64,000 nt of DNA from Colias croceus (Eukaryota > Arthropoda > Insecta > Lepidoptera > Pieridae): assembly GCF_905220415.1 (NCBI RefSeq), contig NC_059568.1, positions 434,001 to 498,000 of the forward strand. The letters are read 5' to 3'. Below are positions 52,885-63,532 of this stretch, piece after piece. Every line of letters begins with the position of its first letter. Position 1 is the stretch's first letter. The position numbers and the translations under genes are program-made. Below the pieces are notes generated by a model. The model was not told where the DNA came from. It made no database searches and saw nothing but the letters and a program-made list of their open reading frames with translations.

Positions 52885-54825
52885 TTTATCCGTAAACACC
52901 TTGAAGACAATGTTAATCTTAAGCTCCCGCTTAAAACTGCTGAAGACGTGGAGTATGCATCACTTTATATAACCAACCTGATTCAAGTGGCAGCGTGGAT
53001 AAGCACTCCTACTCTGAAAGAGTCACATACGGATATTTTGATTCCACTCGAATTACGCGATAAAATAAGAGAAAAGCGTCGCCTTCGACGAGTTTGGCAG
53101 CTTTCTCGAAACAGCGAGGATAAAAAGCGCTTCAATAAAGCAATTAAAGATCTTAAAAATCTTCTTAGTGTAACTACAAACGATTCCGTCAAACAAAGAT
53201 TAGAAAAAATGTCTCCTAGTGCTCTTGGAATACATTCCCTTTGGAAGGCCACCAAAATATTACCACAACCCCAACAGTGTTCTCCACCAATTCGGAACGG
53301 GAACACGTGGGCTCGTACAGAAGCAGAAAAGGCAGAGACATTTGCCCGTTATCTTGCTGAAGTGTTCAAGCCGAATGAAGCGGAAACCCCTGAAGACCCT
53401 GAAATAGATAGTTTTTTAAATCAAGATCTGCAACTTTCTTTACCAATAAGACCTACTTCTCCACGGGAATTATTGAAAGAGATAGCCGAACTAGACCCAA
53501 AAAAGGCTCCTGGGTTCGACCTGATTACTCCAAAGGTTATCAAAGAGCTTCCTAGAAAGTGCATCGTGTTTTTAACTTCCCTTTTTAATGCAATCTTCAG
53601 AACATCTTATGTACCTACCATCTGGAAAATATCTGAAGTAGTTATGATACACAAATCAGGAAAGCCAGTCAACGACGCCTCATCTCACCGTCCTATTAGC
53701 CTAACTCCGATTCTGAGTAAATTGTGGGAAAGGATTACTCTTACCCGGCTACGTTCATTCATCGATTCTGACCAAGTCATTCCTGATCACCAGTTTGGCT
53801 TTCGTACGCGACACTCTACTATAGAACAAGTACACAGAGTCTACCACACTGTGAGACACTGTCTGGAGAAAAAAGAATACTGTTCGGCTGTTTTTCTAGA
53901 CATCCAACAAGCATTTGATCGTGTATGGCATAAAGGATTACTGTACAAGATTAAAAAACATCTTCCACATTCTTTCTATACCTTACTGGCCTCATACCTT
54001 AGAGAGAGAATGTTTCGCGTGAAACAAGGAGACGCAAGATCTGCTTTACACAGCTGCCATGCCGGAGTACCCCAAGGCTCGGTTCTTGGTCCTACTTTAT
54101 ATAATATATTTACCTGCGATCTTCCTCAGCTACCAAATGTTACAATAGCGACGTATGCTGATGATGCAGCGTTTCTGGCGTGCAACACCAATCCAGTGGA
54201 GGCAAGTAATTTGCTGCAAGTTCAACTTGACCACACTAAGGAGTGGTTAAACAAGTGGCGTATAAAAGCTAGCGTCCCAAAATCTCACCACATTACGTTC
54301 ACTTTACGACGTGAAAACTGCCCAGCACCCAAATTAGGTAACAACACCCTACCACAATCAACCTGTGTCAAATACCTGGGTTTCTATCTGGACAGAAGGA
54401 TGACATGGAAAGAACATATTAAAAATAAGCGAAATGAAGTGAATTTCAGATTCAGAAACTTACTTTGGCTTCTTGGGAGGCAATCAAGTCTATCCCTGAG
54501 CAATAAACTAAGAGTCTACTGCTCTGTAATTAAACCGATTTGGACTTATGGAATCCAGTTGTGGTCATCAGCCAGCAAATCAAATATAAACTGCCTACAA
54601 AGAACACAGAATAACATTCTCAGAGTGATATCTGCTGCTCCATGGTACGCCCGCAATACAGAAATCCATGAATATCTGGAAATGCCTACAATTACAGAAG
54701 AAGCAAATCGCTTTACAACTAAATACAAAGATCGTTTGACATTCCATCCAAACCCACTATCACACATACTCCTACAGCCTAAAGCTATACAAAGACTGAA
54801 GAGAGCTGACGTGCTCCCTAATTAA
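52885..54825 (+). pseudogene. Jockey-clade ORF2, reverse transcriptase part
   Basis: The frame stays open from the inversion joint (RKHLEDNVNLKLPLKT) to the stop at 54825; an ATG or GTG start here has no biological meaning. Motifs: KAPGFDLITPKVI, HRPISLTPILSKLWERI, DHQFGFRTRHSTIEQVHR, FLDIQQAFDRVWH, GVPQGSVLGPTLYN and YADD. No stop or frameshift is seen in about 640 codons, so the sequence is young although the copy is dead because of the 5' inversion. Confidence 0.9.
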
Positions 54826-54919
54826 GACGAACTAAGGCACTGGCCTTAGCTTCGCCCAATCGTCCACACATTTCAACCGACCTGCTTATAGTTTTTCTGA
54901 CTGATTGCAGATGTGACAT

Positions 54920-54959
<40 letters not shown>
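54826..54959 (+). other. Jockey 3' UTR and 39-base poly-A tail
   Basis: A short 3' UTR is followed by an uninterrupted A-run at 54921-54959. The length and purity of the run support a recent insertion. Confidence 0.9.
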
Positions 54960-54964
<5 letters not shown>

Positions 54965-54971
54965 TTTCGGA

Positions 54972-55718
54972 CTCGGTTATAGGCTCTATATCTCGAGAGT
55001 TGCACGGAGGGTTCGTATGAATGGTAGTTATATTATGAGGTTTGGCTGAGTCGTTTAAGTTATTGTAGAATGAAGTTGCTATGTCTAAAATGTCATTTCG
55101 GTTGTATGAAAAAGAAGCATTAATTGGGTTAGATGAATTCGTTTGTAGGCTCTCTATCCACGATTTGTGGTTACTTAGTTGTTTCAAGGCCTTTTTGAGG
55201 CTTCCCGTAGTATTCAGGTACTTTTCAATAACAGAGCCGCGATGTGTTATGTAATCCCTACGTATATATTTGCTAACTAACTTGTACAGTGCTTTTATCT
55301 CGTTTTTGATGGATCTCGTTTTTGGTTTAATTTTTTGTAGTTCGCGTCTTCGATCGAGTAGTTTTCTAGTACGTTCCGAAATAATGTGTTTTTTATTGAA
55401 GTTAGTTCGATATTTGGCAGCGTTTTTTAAGCTTGTTTGTATGGCATATATAATTTTGTTGTAGTAGTTTTGGACAGTGAAGTTATTTCCAGTATTGATT
55501 AATTCGGTTTGAAACGATTCTAATGATTTTAAGTATTCTTTTATTTCAATTTCTGTTGTAAGCGGCTGTTTAAGCGCATTGGTGTAGTTCCTTCTGATAG
55601 GTTTAGGTTTTTGTACGGTGAATGATGCTCTTAAAAATCTGTGGTCTGATGGGAAAGAGACATTAATTATTTCTATATTTTGTACACGGTTTGGCATATT
55701 AGACAATATGAAGTCTAC
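54972..55718 (-). pseudogene. RTE-clade ORF2, region between endonuclease and reverse transcriptase
   Basis: The minus-strand frame begins with the end of the endonuclease (FPSDHRFLRASF) and continues through a basic linker to EPITESEIK, where the Jockey insertion starts. The phenylalanine run at the end of the translation is only the Jockey poly-A read backwards. Confidence 0.82.
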
Positions 55719-55775
55719 TCATTCTTGGTATTTCCGTCAGGAGAGCGCCATGTCCATCGCTGGCTGTCTTTTTTA

Positions 55776-56510
55776 TTAAAAAAATGTGTTTAGTATATGA
55801 AGTTTGTTTTCGTATGCGTATTCAATGAGCCTTTCACCTCTGATATTTCTTTCTCCATAGCCATATTTCCTCATAATTAGGTTTTCGTCAGGCCTAGGCT
55901 GGCCTATCTTAGCATTAAAGTCGCCCATGAGTATAATGTTCTTTTTACAAAGGGTTAGAGCCTTGTCTAGAGTGCCGTAGAATACTGCTAGTTCGGAGTC
56001 ATCAGCTGTGGCGGTTGGTGCGTAGGCTTGAATTATACTTATTTGTAAGTCGATAAAGTTTATGTTTAGAAGAGTTACTCTTTCTGATAGGCCTATAAAA
56101 CTTTCTATATTGTTTTTAAGATGCTTCTTTACAAGGAAGCCAACCCCGTATAAACCAGAAGTCTCACCAATAAAATGAAATATGTTATTTTCATATTCTT
56201 GTATTGAATTACCAACACGTCTCACTTCGGATAAACCAATTATATCGTACTTAGTATTCTTTAGAGCGTCTAAGAGCTCTATTAATCGGTGATGGGTTGA
56301 TAAAGTTCGTATGTTGTAGGTACCGATGTATAATATATTAGAGTTTAGAGTATGGTTACAATGAGTTGAATTATTGTCTGGAGGGTTTTGGTCTACGTCT
56401 CCCACGGGGACCGGCCGGGTTGGGAGAGTCTTATCTTTATTTAGAATTAGTTGGTTTATGTTGTTATTATTGTTTTGTCGCTCGATGGTATTCGCGGTTG
56501 AGATCGGCAT
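55776..56510 (-). pseudogene. RTE-clade ORF2, endonuclease part
   Basis: About 240 residues: IGTYNIRTLS, IIGLSEVRR, AYAPTATADD and ILMGDFNAKIG are the endonuclease motifs of the RTE clade. The frame ends at a run of seven T on the minus strand (about 55778-55784); one extra T there would explain the stop, since the next residues continue the domain in a neighbouring frame. Confidence 0.85.
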
Positions 56511-57369
56511 TATTTGCTATTCTAGGGTGCTTTGGTTTTGGCCCGGGCTTTTTCTTGATTATGGGGTCCGTTTTATGTAGGATGACATGGTGTCGATCTG
56601 ATTTTTGTAGAAGTTTTATTTTTGTTAAGAACGACGTTCAGTGAAAGGGCAAATTTTGATTTCTTCTTTGTTTGGTTGTGGTCGACCGTCCCTGTAAGTA
56701 TAGAGTTAGATTTTGAAAGTTCTGGAGGGCTCGTAGAAAGTGCTCTTTTCTGGTTAGAGTTCGAGCTTTATTTTATGATTAATCGGTCGTGTTTTAAAAT
56801 GGCTTTATTACCCTTCTCTCTTTGTTCTTTTAATTGTGGTATTAATTCCTTTCGAGCTTCCAAAACTTTACGCGAAAAATCCTCTTTTATGTAAGATCCT
56901 GATCCGTTCAGAGCTGATCAGCGTTGTAGAATTGCTAGTTTTTTTTCCATAGGTAGTGAGTGTTAATCTGATGGGCCGCGCCCTTGTGCTCTTTCTCCCG
57001 ATTCTCCCAAGTCCCAACAAACTGAAAATCACGCTTTTCGCAGTCCAGTTCCAACTTGAAATTTATAATTTGTAGCACTAAGTCTTCCAGTTCAGAATAG
57101 CTTTTTTCTTCTTCAGATATTCCAAAAAATATGAGATTATTTTGTCTTAATTTTCTATCAATATTCTCTATCATCCTTTCATGCTCCTCTTGTTTATTCT
57201 GTATTTTATCTATATTTTGAACTAAGTTTTCAAGCTTGGTGTCTAAGTTTGCATTGATTGTTTTGGTTATATTGTCCTCGGCTTGTTTCAGACTAATATT
57301 AATTATATCTTGCTGTATTTGCAAGCGCAAAGAGTTCAATAATACACTCATAGTTTCAGAATCCGACAT
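56511..57369 (-). pseudogene. RTE ORF1 remnant
   Basis: From 57369 a 144-residue frame with a heptad-rich coiled coil (about 20-85), then NNLIFFGISEEE, a form usual in LINE ORF1 proteins with an RNA-binding domain. It breaks near 56935. Beyond that, SYIKEDFSRKVLEARKELIP and KAILKHDRLIIK can be read in another frame, matching the usual ORF1 C-terminal layout. The protein is therefore frameshifted. Confidence 0.65.
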
Positions 57370-57456
57370 TTTTTTAAATTATTTTATTCTATAACAACGC
57401 CCTCTATTGGTTGTATGCTGATCCTTGTATTTAATCGATTTGATCAATTTAGTTGT

Positions 57457-58894
57457 AATTGGCCGTAGATAACCAAAAAGGATCCAACCCACAAAATGTT
57501 ACTTTTGAGTTATTGAAGTTTGAAGTTTAACCTGTATTTGTTCATATAAAGACTTGCTTGTGTTAATTGCTTCTTAAGGAAAAGTGTGTGTGTCAATGTA
57601 TATTTTATTCTTACAAACAAATTTTATTGAATTTAGTTTTATTTCTTGAAATATTCAGCTAAATGTGTGTTAGGATCCTTTTTGATAAAACCTATTTTCA
57701 ATTATGATAAGTGAATTTTCATTTCGCAAAAACGATTCAAAGTAGCTAATTGCTACTAAGATCCTTATTTTTTTTTAATTTCATAAATAAAACAACTAAC
57801 TTTCAATTTTTTTTTTCATTATTTATATAAAACATTAATTCTATCCGATTTACTATTCTTCTTCGTGTGCGAAGTCCGGTTCATCGCCATATCTACATCG
57901 TCATGAAGTCTTGGATTGCCCCCTTGGATTGATTTATAGAAATCCAGGCAGTATTTAGATAAATAGTCAAAGATTGACTCCAAATCGTCTAATTGGGCTT
58001 TTCTTTAACATTTGGCCATAGTCATTGAAAATCATTATAAGATACCTCCGAAGATTTACCTTTCGAGCCCGCCCATACATACAACTTTTGCATCGACTAA
58101 ACTGATGTGTCGAGCTGTATTCTCCTCTTGAATTCAACATGACTAAACTGTTTAGTCGATGGAGGTGCGCATACAATCGATTTCAATCGATTTCAGTCTT
58201 AATAATTTATATCCCCAACAAACCTTACAGTCTTCTATAGGCAATTCTTGAATGAAGGTAATAAAGATCACGATGATCACATTTTTGTTACTTCGACATA
58301 TTCGTCAGCTTCGTAAATTTTTTCAGGTATTTTCAAAGTGCTTCTATTTTAGAAAAATCGGTATAAAAAAGGCAAAGATGTGTGACCCGATCAAGATACT
58401 TGGAGTGTGAACTTAATGCATGCCTAACGCCTCAAGCTTTAAATACATAATATTCAGTCTATCCAAATGTTCTGAATTGTTTTTGTTATTAAACCAGTAT
58501 ACATTTCTACAAAATTCAGTTTAACAAAAGAGATCCATGCTTTCTGAATCTTTTTAGTGATTTATCTATTGCATCATAATATCATAAAAATTAAATATCT
58601 AAAAGGATCCACGTGCTTTGGATTTTTTTAAACATTTTAGTTTTGTGTTAGTTTTTTAGACTGAGCGTTTTACAATATGATCCAAGAAGAATGGATCGTT
58701 TTTACGAAACTAAAATATAGCTTCTCCATACATGTGGGTTGGTACCCAGTGTCAATTTAACGTCAAAATATTCATATTTTACTTGGATTGTTTTTGCTAA
58801 TCGAAAATATAGACCTAGACGAGCAGTTTGGTATATTTAACTCATTTTCGGTCATGTTGTGGGTTGGATCCTTTTTGCTTATCTACGGCCAATT
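57457..58894. mobile_element. 1438-bp inverted-repeat element (putative DNA transposon)
   Basis: The 38-base ends (57457-57494 and 58857-58894) are reverse complements with one mismatch. They start 'aattggccgtagataa' and run to 'ggatccaacccacaa'. GGATCC or close variants recur near both ends (57480, 57673, 58605, 58866). There is no transposase frame; 57967-58176 on the minus strand has no known domain. No clear target duplication is visible, so the superfamily is unknown. Confidence 0.65.
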
Positions 58895-59668
58895 CTAGGA
58901 TAGTTGACTAGATGTCACTTTTAAAAGTAGCCTTATTAGGTCGGTAAAATAGAATACTGGTAACGTCGGTAATGCAGTTTCAAGTTTGTTTACAAATATT
59001 TGTTCTGTGGTTTACAATCACTAGGTTAATTGCTCTTAGACAATCACAGTTTGAAGATCGTTATAACGTTTGAATAATTACCGTCCTCTTTTACTGAATA
59101 TATTCTTTCTTCTTATTCTGAGTCCTGAGATTTCTTTTACTTGGTGGTTCTTATTAGCAAAATTACTCACAGTTTTATGTAAATTCGTGGTTTTCTTGCT
59201 GGATTATTCATCGACATAATATACATCATAGAAAGTACCTAGGTATTCAAATATTACTGAGTCCGTAGTTTTTTTAAGTTATTTTATAGAAATCTTCACA
59301 AATAATTTTTAACTGTATGCCTGAATGGACTTAATATTTTATTGGTTACATACATATATTGATCCAACGAAATTTGTACGAACTGCTATTAACTCCTTGA
59401 ATTTTATTGATATTTCCCGTCAAATAAACAACCGATTACACTACTCGATGTTATATTTAAACGGATTGTATATTTAAGCCCTTCCATAATCAATCAAAAC
59501 GAACCCACTTGAGAAAATAATACTTTGGTATCATGCGTATGTAAACTTTAATTACCTATGGTTACTTTCTGTTCATGTACAATTTACATACAAAACACTG
59601 GCCAACAATATTAATGTAAGGATATACAACTTCCTAAAAATCTTAATTTAAAATAATGTTATTTTCAG
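58895..59668 (+). other. slo2 intron 2, right end
   Basis: AT-rich intronic sequence ending in the acceptor 'gttattttcag' before exon 3. No further feature seen. Confidence 0.5.
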
Positions 59669-59768
59669 GTTTACGCATTAGGATAGTAAACCTATTTTTC
59701 AAGATTTTGGCGTGTCTCCTGTATATATTCCGCGTCTGTGCTGATGGAGACCCAATTAATGCAACATG
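59669..59768 (+). CDS. slo2: SLO2 potassium channel, exon 3 (S1)
   Basis: Encodes (S)LRIRIVNLFFKILACLLYIF then RVCADGDPINAT, the S1 membrane segment directly following the NQRSS junction, in the order known for SLO2 channels. Borders are ttttcag / GTGAGT. The leftover TG joins the first T of exon 4 to give Cys. Confidence 0.93.
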
Positions 59769-60183
59769 GTGAGTTTCCTATACTGATCTTTAGAGGCAGA
59801 TATACCATAATTTTCTCTACACTTTTTTAACAATAACTTAATAATAAGTGCTACTGTATATTTATTTATTTATTTATTTAAATTATTTATTGTACTGCCA
59901 ACAAAAATTACAAAAAGAAAACTTATACTAGTATAGATATAATATAGGACTTATTAACCATATCTTATCTAAGTATCTACTTCACCATTATCGTAGGTTT
60001 TCTAATTAACTAGCTATTTCAATTTAATCGTAAATATCAGATATATAAACCCAGAATTATTGGTCCTTTTCTACATACTAATTAGTAAGCCAAAATTGAG
60101 GTCTTCCTTTACTTGTTGTACAGCTGATTTTTTTATATGCTTAGAAATCATGCAATCTATATCAAATATTTATATTTGAACAG
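59769..60183 (+). other. slo2 intron 3
   Basis: 415 bp with a TTTA-repeat (about 59860-59882). The sequence after it resembles a short LINE 3' tail on the minus strand, though this is weak. Confidence 0.6.
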
Positions 60184-60382
60184 TTACGGCTGCAAACCAG
60201 GCAACAAGTCGGAGTTCGAGTTCTCCGCGAACCTCACGGAGGAGGAGTTCCAGGAGCACCCCATCATCAACTGGGACGGCATCATCTGGGTGCACCGGCC
60301 ACTCTACCTCTGGCTCGTGCAGGTCATCCTGGCCATGATCTCGCTGGCTGAAGCCATCCTGCTGGCGTATTTGGGATATAAA
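60184..60382 (+). CDS. slo2: SLO2 potassium channel, exon 4 (S1-S2 loop and S2)
   Basis: The extracellular loop YGCKPGNKSEFEFSANLTEE carries two N-glycosylation motifs (NKS, NLT). It is followed by FQEHPIINWDGIIWVHRPLY and the S2 segment (LWLVQVILAMISLAEAILLA). Donor GTAAGT; phase 0. GC content rises sharply over the flanking intron. Confidence 0.94.
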
Positions 60383-60626
60383 GTAAGTCGAGAGCCATTT
60401 TGCTAACGGAGTTGGCTTATAATTGGAGAGTCATTTAAATGAAGCCTTTGTTCAACTTGCTGTAATTACCTACTTTGTTCTTTGATCTTGTAAAAATATT
60501 TCTTCAAAGGTTTTCAAATTGGTACTAGCCAACATTACAAACAATGAACATTTATAATGTTGGCGCAACATAGGTACGAATTTAATCGATGCACAAATAA
60601 CAAAATAAATTATTTTCCCTTTCCAG

Positions 60627-60701
60627 GGCAACATATGGCAGCAGATTCTGTCATTTCACTTTATTCTAGAGATGGTGAACACCGTGCCATTTGCGTTGAC
60701 G
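60627..60701 (+). CDS. slo2: SLO2 potassium channel, exon 5 (S3)
   Basis: 25 codons: GNIWQQILSFHFILEMVNTV then PFALT, the S3 region. Borders are ccttttccag / GTAAGT, in phase 0 on both sides. Confidence 0.94.
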
Positions 60702-60834
60702 GTAAGTTTCATAATAATTATTGATCAATTATTGACAGAAAATATGTTTTTCCATATATACATAACTACTAGATTTTAATATTAGTTATTATAAGTATAT
60801 AGTTAATTAAATTATTTTTGCAACAATTTTGTAG

Positions 60835-60918
60835 GTTCCTTTCCCACCGCTGCGGAACCTGTTCATACCTGTGTTTCTCAACTGCTGGCTCGCTAAGAGA
60901 TCTCTTGAAAACATGTTT
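60835..60918 (+). CDS. slo2: SLO2 potassium channel, exon 6 (S4)
   Basis: 28 codons: VPFPPLRNLFIPVFLNCWLA then KRSLENMF. In SLO2 channels S4 has few of the regularly spaced positive charges of classical voltage sensors, and that is what is seen here. Borders are ttttgtag / GTAAGT. Confidence 0.94.
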
Positions 60919-61001
60919 GTAAGTAAAACCACTTAGATACGTTATAACAGAATATTTGAAATTGCTAATGAAGAAACATTAATGATTGAACGTTATTTCA
61001 G

Positions 61002-61096
61002 AACGATTTGCACCGAGCCATGCAAAAGTCACAGTCAGCTCTTTCACAACAACTTATGATATTATGTGTGACGCTACTGTGTCTCGTTTTTACAAG
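61002..61096 (+). CDS. slo2: SLO2 potassium channel, exon 7 (S5)
   Basis: NDLHRAMQKSQSALSQQLMI then LCVTLLCLVFT: the S4-S5 linker and S5. Borders are gttatttcag / GTATAA. The leftover AG is completed to Ser by exon 8. Confidence 0.93.
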
Positions 61097-61642
61097 GTAT
61101 AACATCTTTTAATTCCTTCTAAAACATTTCAAAACTTTTAATCAAGAAAATAATTAATTATTCAATCAAGTGAACAGAAATATTTTCATAACAGCTCTAA
61201 AATCGGAAGTTTTCTGGTATTGGGAAATAAAAGTTTAAAGATCGATAAAGTAGAAATTGGGTCAGTTTGAGTAGTGGCAGCAATAATTGGGTCAATCACA
61301 AAAATTTTATTTGGTTTTAGTCTTAACCTAACTTTGGAATTGTGGTTAGCTTTTAAAATTCTATTGTAGTACTCTACTTAATGGGATAACAAAGGTATCT
61401 AACCAGATCGTTACTCTAGAGACATACATATTATGTTTAAGATTCTTTTTTATTGACACATCAATCTTTAAAATGTTTTTCAATCTTTTATATGTTGGCT
61501 CAGCATACCATCACTCAAAAATGACTATTATTTGATAAGCAGTAGCATAATAGAATAATTTTGGAAAAATACCCAAAAGGTATTAAGATTACATAGGTAA
61601 AGGGCTATTTATATGATTATAATTAATTGTCCAAATTCCCAG
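61097..61642 (+). other. slo2 intron 7
   Basis: 546 bp, AT-rich, ending 'caaattcccag'. No feature seen. Confidence 0.6.
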
Positions 61643-61826
61643 CGTCTGCGGCATCCAGCACTTCCAGCGCGCGGGGCACCGGCACCTGAACCTGTTCCAG
61701 GCGACCTACTTCGTGGTGGTGACCTTCTCCACGGTGGGCTACGGGGACTTCGTGCCGGACATCTGGCCCTCGCAGCTGTTCATGGTCATCATGATTGGAG
61801 TCGCGCTTGTTGTTTTGCCGACTCAG
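61643..61826 (+). CDS. slo2: SLO2 potassium channel, exon 8 (pore and S6)
   Basis: VCGIQHFQRAGHRHLNLFQA, the pore helix and selectivity filter TFSTVGYGDF, then DIWPSQLFMVIMIGVALVVL, the S6 helix. GYGD is the potassium-selectivity signature. Together with CGIQH and PxIWPSQL it identifies the SLO2 group rather than BK (SLO1) or Kv channels. Ends at GTACAA in phase 0. Confidence 0.96.
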
Positions 61827-61978
61827 GTACAATGCTTACGTACCTAAAAGGCAAAATCTCGCTAATTATAAAAGACCTATATATTTTTACTACATTTAAA
61901 TAAGGCTTACACGTGCATAAATGTAAAGACGCAATTGGTAACGTTCGAAAATTTAGACCATTTCGAATAATTTTCCAG

Positions 61979-62206
61979 TTCGAGCAACTAGCGTTCACAT
62001 GGATGGAGCGGCAGAAGCTGGGCGGCTCGTACTCCTCCCACCGAGCGCAGTCGGAGAAGCACGTGGTGGTCTGCTCCACCACGCTCCACGCGGACACCAT
62101 CATGGACTTCCTCAACGAGTTCTATGCACACCCTCTGCTGCAGGACTACTACGTGGTGCTCTTGTCTCCCATGGAACTTGATACTACGATGAGGATGATA
62201 CTGCAG
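61979..62206 (+). CDS. slo2: SLO2 potassium channel, exon 9 (start of RCK1)
   Basis: 76 codons: FEQLAFTWMERQKLGGSYSS, then HVVVCSTTLHADTIMDFLNE, which is the first strand and helix of the first RCK (Rossmann-type ion-sensing) domain. Cytoplasmic. Borders are aattttccag / GTAAAT. Confidence 0.95.
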
Positions 62207-62471
62207 GTAAATAATAAGTCGGATTAAACCTACAAATAACTTAGATCTACATTCTACAAATAATTAACATTAAAATGTCTTTATTAAAAGATTCTTATTT
62301 TTTTCTCTATGTTTTCAAAGAAATTGTAAATCCTTAAGATATTAAAAGTATATTTATAAAATCAAACCATGCACTTGAACTTTCACAAATATAAGCTAGT
62401 AAAATATACATAAGAAAATGTAATATTTATCACACAATATATCTAAACCCACTTTCCAACTTGTTTGTTAG

Positions 62472-62629
62472 GTCCCTATATGGGCACAGCGCGTGATCTA
62501 CATCCAAGGGTCATGCCTCAAGGACACAGACCTGATCCGCGCGAGGATGAACGAGGCAGAGGCCTGTTTCATCCTCGCTGCGAGGAACTATGCTGATAAA
62601 ACTGCTGCAGATGAGCATACTATCCTCAG
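62472..62629 (+). CDS. slo2: SLO2 potassium channel, exon 10 (RCK1)
   Basis: VPIWAQRVIYIQGSCLKDTD followed by LIRARMNEAEACFILAARNY: conserved RCK1 core with the 'GSCLKDxDLxRA' pattern of the family. Borders are tttgttag / GTAAGC; AG left over. Confidence 0.95.
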
Positions 62630-62810
62630 GTAAGCGATTGCTTTTCACAATTTGCAAAAGTATAATATTGACATAATTTCTTATCTTTATTTTGTTGATA
62701 AAAAAATGAAATTAGCAAAAGTTAAAGTAAATTCTAAGATACTACTCCATCCTCTAACTCTAACAATACACCCTATAACCATTTCCTTACATTATGACAT
62801 AAAATTCCAG

Positions 62811-63008
62811 GTCATGGGCCGTTAAAGACTTCGCTCCAGACGTGCCGCAGTACGTGCAGATCTTCAGACCAGAGAACAAATTGCACGTGAAGTTCGCAGA
62901 GTTCGTGGTCTGCGAGGACGAGTTCAAGTATGCTCTGCTGGCGAACAACTGCACCTGCCCTGGAGCGTCCACACTGGTCACCTTGCTGCTGCACACCAGC
63001 CGAGGACA
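62811..63008 (+). CDS. slo2: SLO2 potassium channel, exon 11 (RCK1)
   Basis: (R)SWAVKDFAPDVPQYVQIFRP through NKLHVKFAEFVVCEDEFKYA, then CPGASTLVTLLLHTSRG. Borders are aattccag / GTATGT; CA left over and completed to Gln by exon 12. Confidence 0.95.
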
Positions 63009-63265
63009 GTATGTAGCTTTGTGTCTTTTTTATGGGATGATAACCACAAATTGATCCTGTGTTTATAAACATAAAACTAGACAGTTTGATTAGGGATTAT
63101 ATAGACTTGCACTTGAAAACATACCTGGTACCTATTGATTTATTCATTCAATTAAAAAAAAATATTATATCGTATGTATAGGTCAAACTAGATATTAAAA
63201 ATACAAAAGAAATCAAGCATACACGTATATTAACTAAACTTATAAAACGTATATTAAAATTACAG

Positions 63266-63415
63266 AGAAGGGCAACAGTCGCCCGAGGAGTGGCACAGGC
63301 TGTACGGCAAGTGCTCCGGCAACGAGATCTACCACATCCTGCTCGGCGACAGCCGCTTCTTCGGCGAGTACGAGGGCAAGAGCTTCACCTACGCCAGCTT
63401 CCACTCACACCGCAA
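63266..63415 (+). CDS. slo2: SLO2 potassium channel, exon 12 (end of RCK1)
   Basis: (Q)EGQQSPEEWHRLYGKCSGNE followed by SRFFGEYEGKSFTYASFHSH: the end of the first RCK domain, matching the family order. Borders are aattacag / GTGTGT; AA left over. Confidence 0.94.
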
Positions 63416-63532
63416 GTGTGTCATCAATTTAATTTCAATATAATATATTTACTTTGAATGTGTCCATATTACATCGAAATTGTAATATTTAAAATTTTAA
63501 TTGATAATGGATAATGGCCTTAATTTTAACAG

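Larger units (their letters stand above)
52031..54959 (+). mobile_element. Jockey-clade LINE with inverted 5' part (twin priming)
   Basis: The right portion (about 52880-54959) is in + orientation and ends in 39 A residues. The left portion (52031 to about 52875) is in the opposite orientation and carries the same element's endonuclease and the ORF1 end. The endonuclease stops at TDWNC exactly at the left target duplication, while the + part begins just downstream of that point in the element. Matching 12-bp duplications border the whole unit. Confidence 0.9.
48534..57456 (-). mobile_element. degenerate RTE-clade LINE carrying two nested insertions
   Basis: On the minus strand the order is ORF1 remnant, endonuclease, reverse transcriptase, C-terminal region, 3' UTR and an ATTTTT-type repeat tail (about 48534-48570). 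Subtracting the insertions at 48716-50523 and 52031-54959 leaves about 4.2 kb, a reasonable size for this clade. At least one homopolymer frameshift and other breaks are visible, so this copy is dead and older than its two passengers. The 5' limit is uncertain. Confidence 0.8.

Noticed and set aside
54873..54971. Phenylalanine-rich end of a minus-strand frame
   Set aside because: It is the poly-A tail of the Jockey insertion read on the opposite strand.
61623..62115. Minus-strand frames opposite slo2 exons 8 and 9
   Set aside because: Shadows of the channel exons; the + strand translation matches the family and the splice phases.
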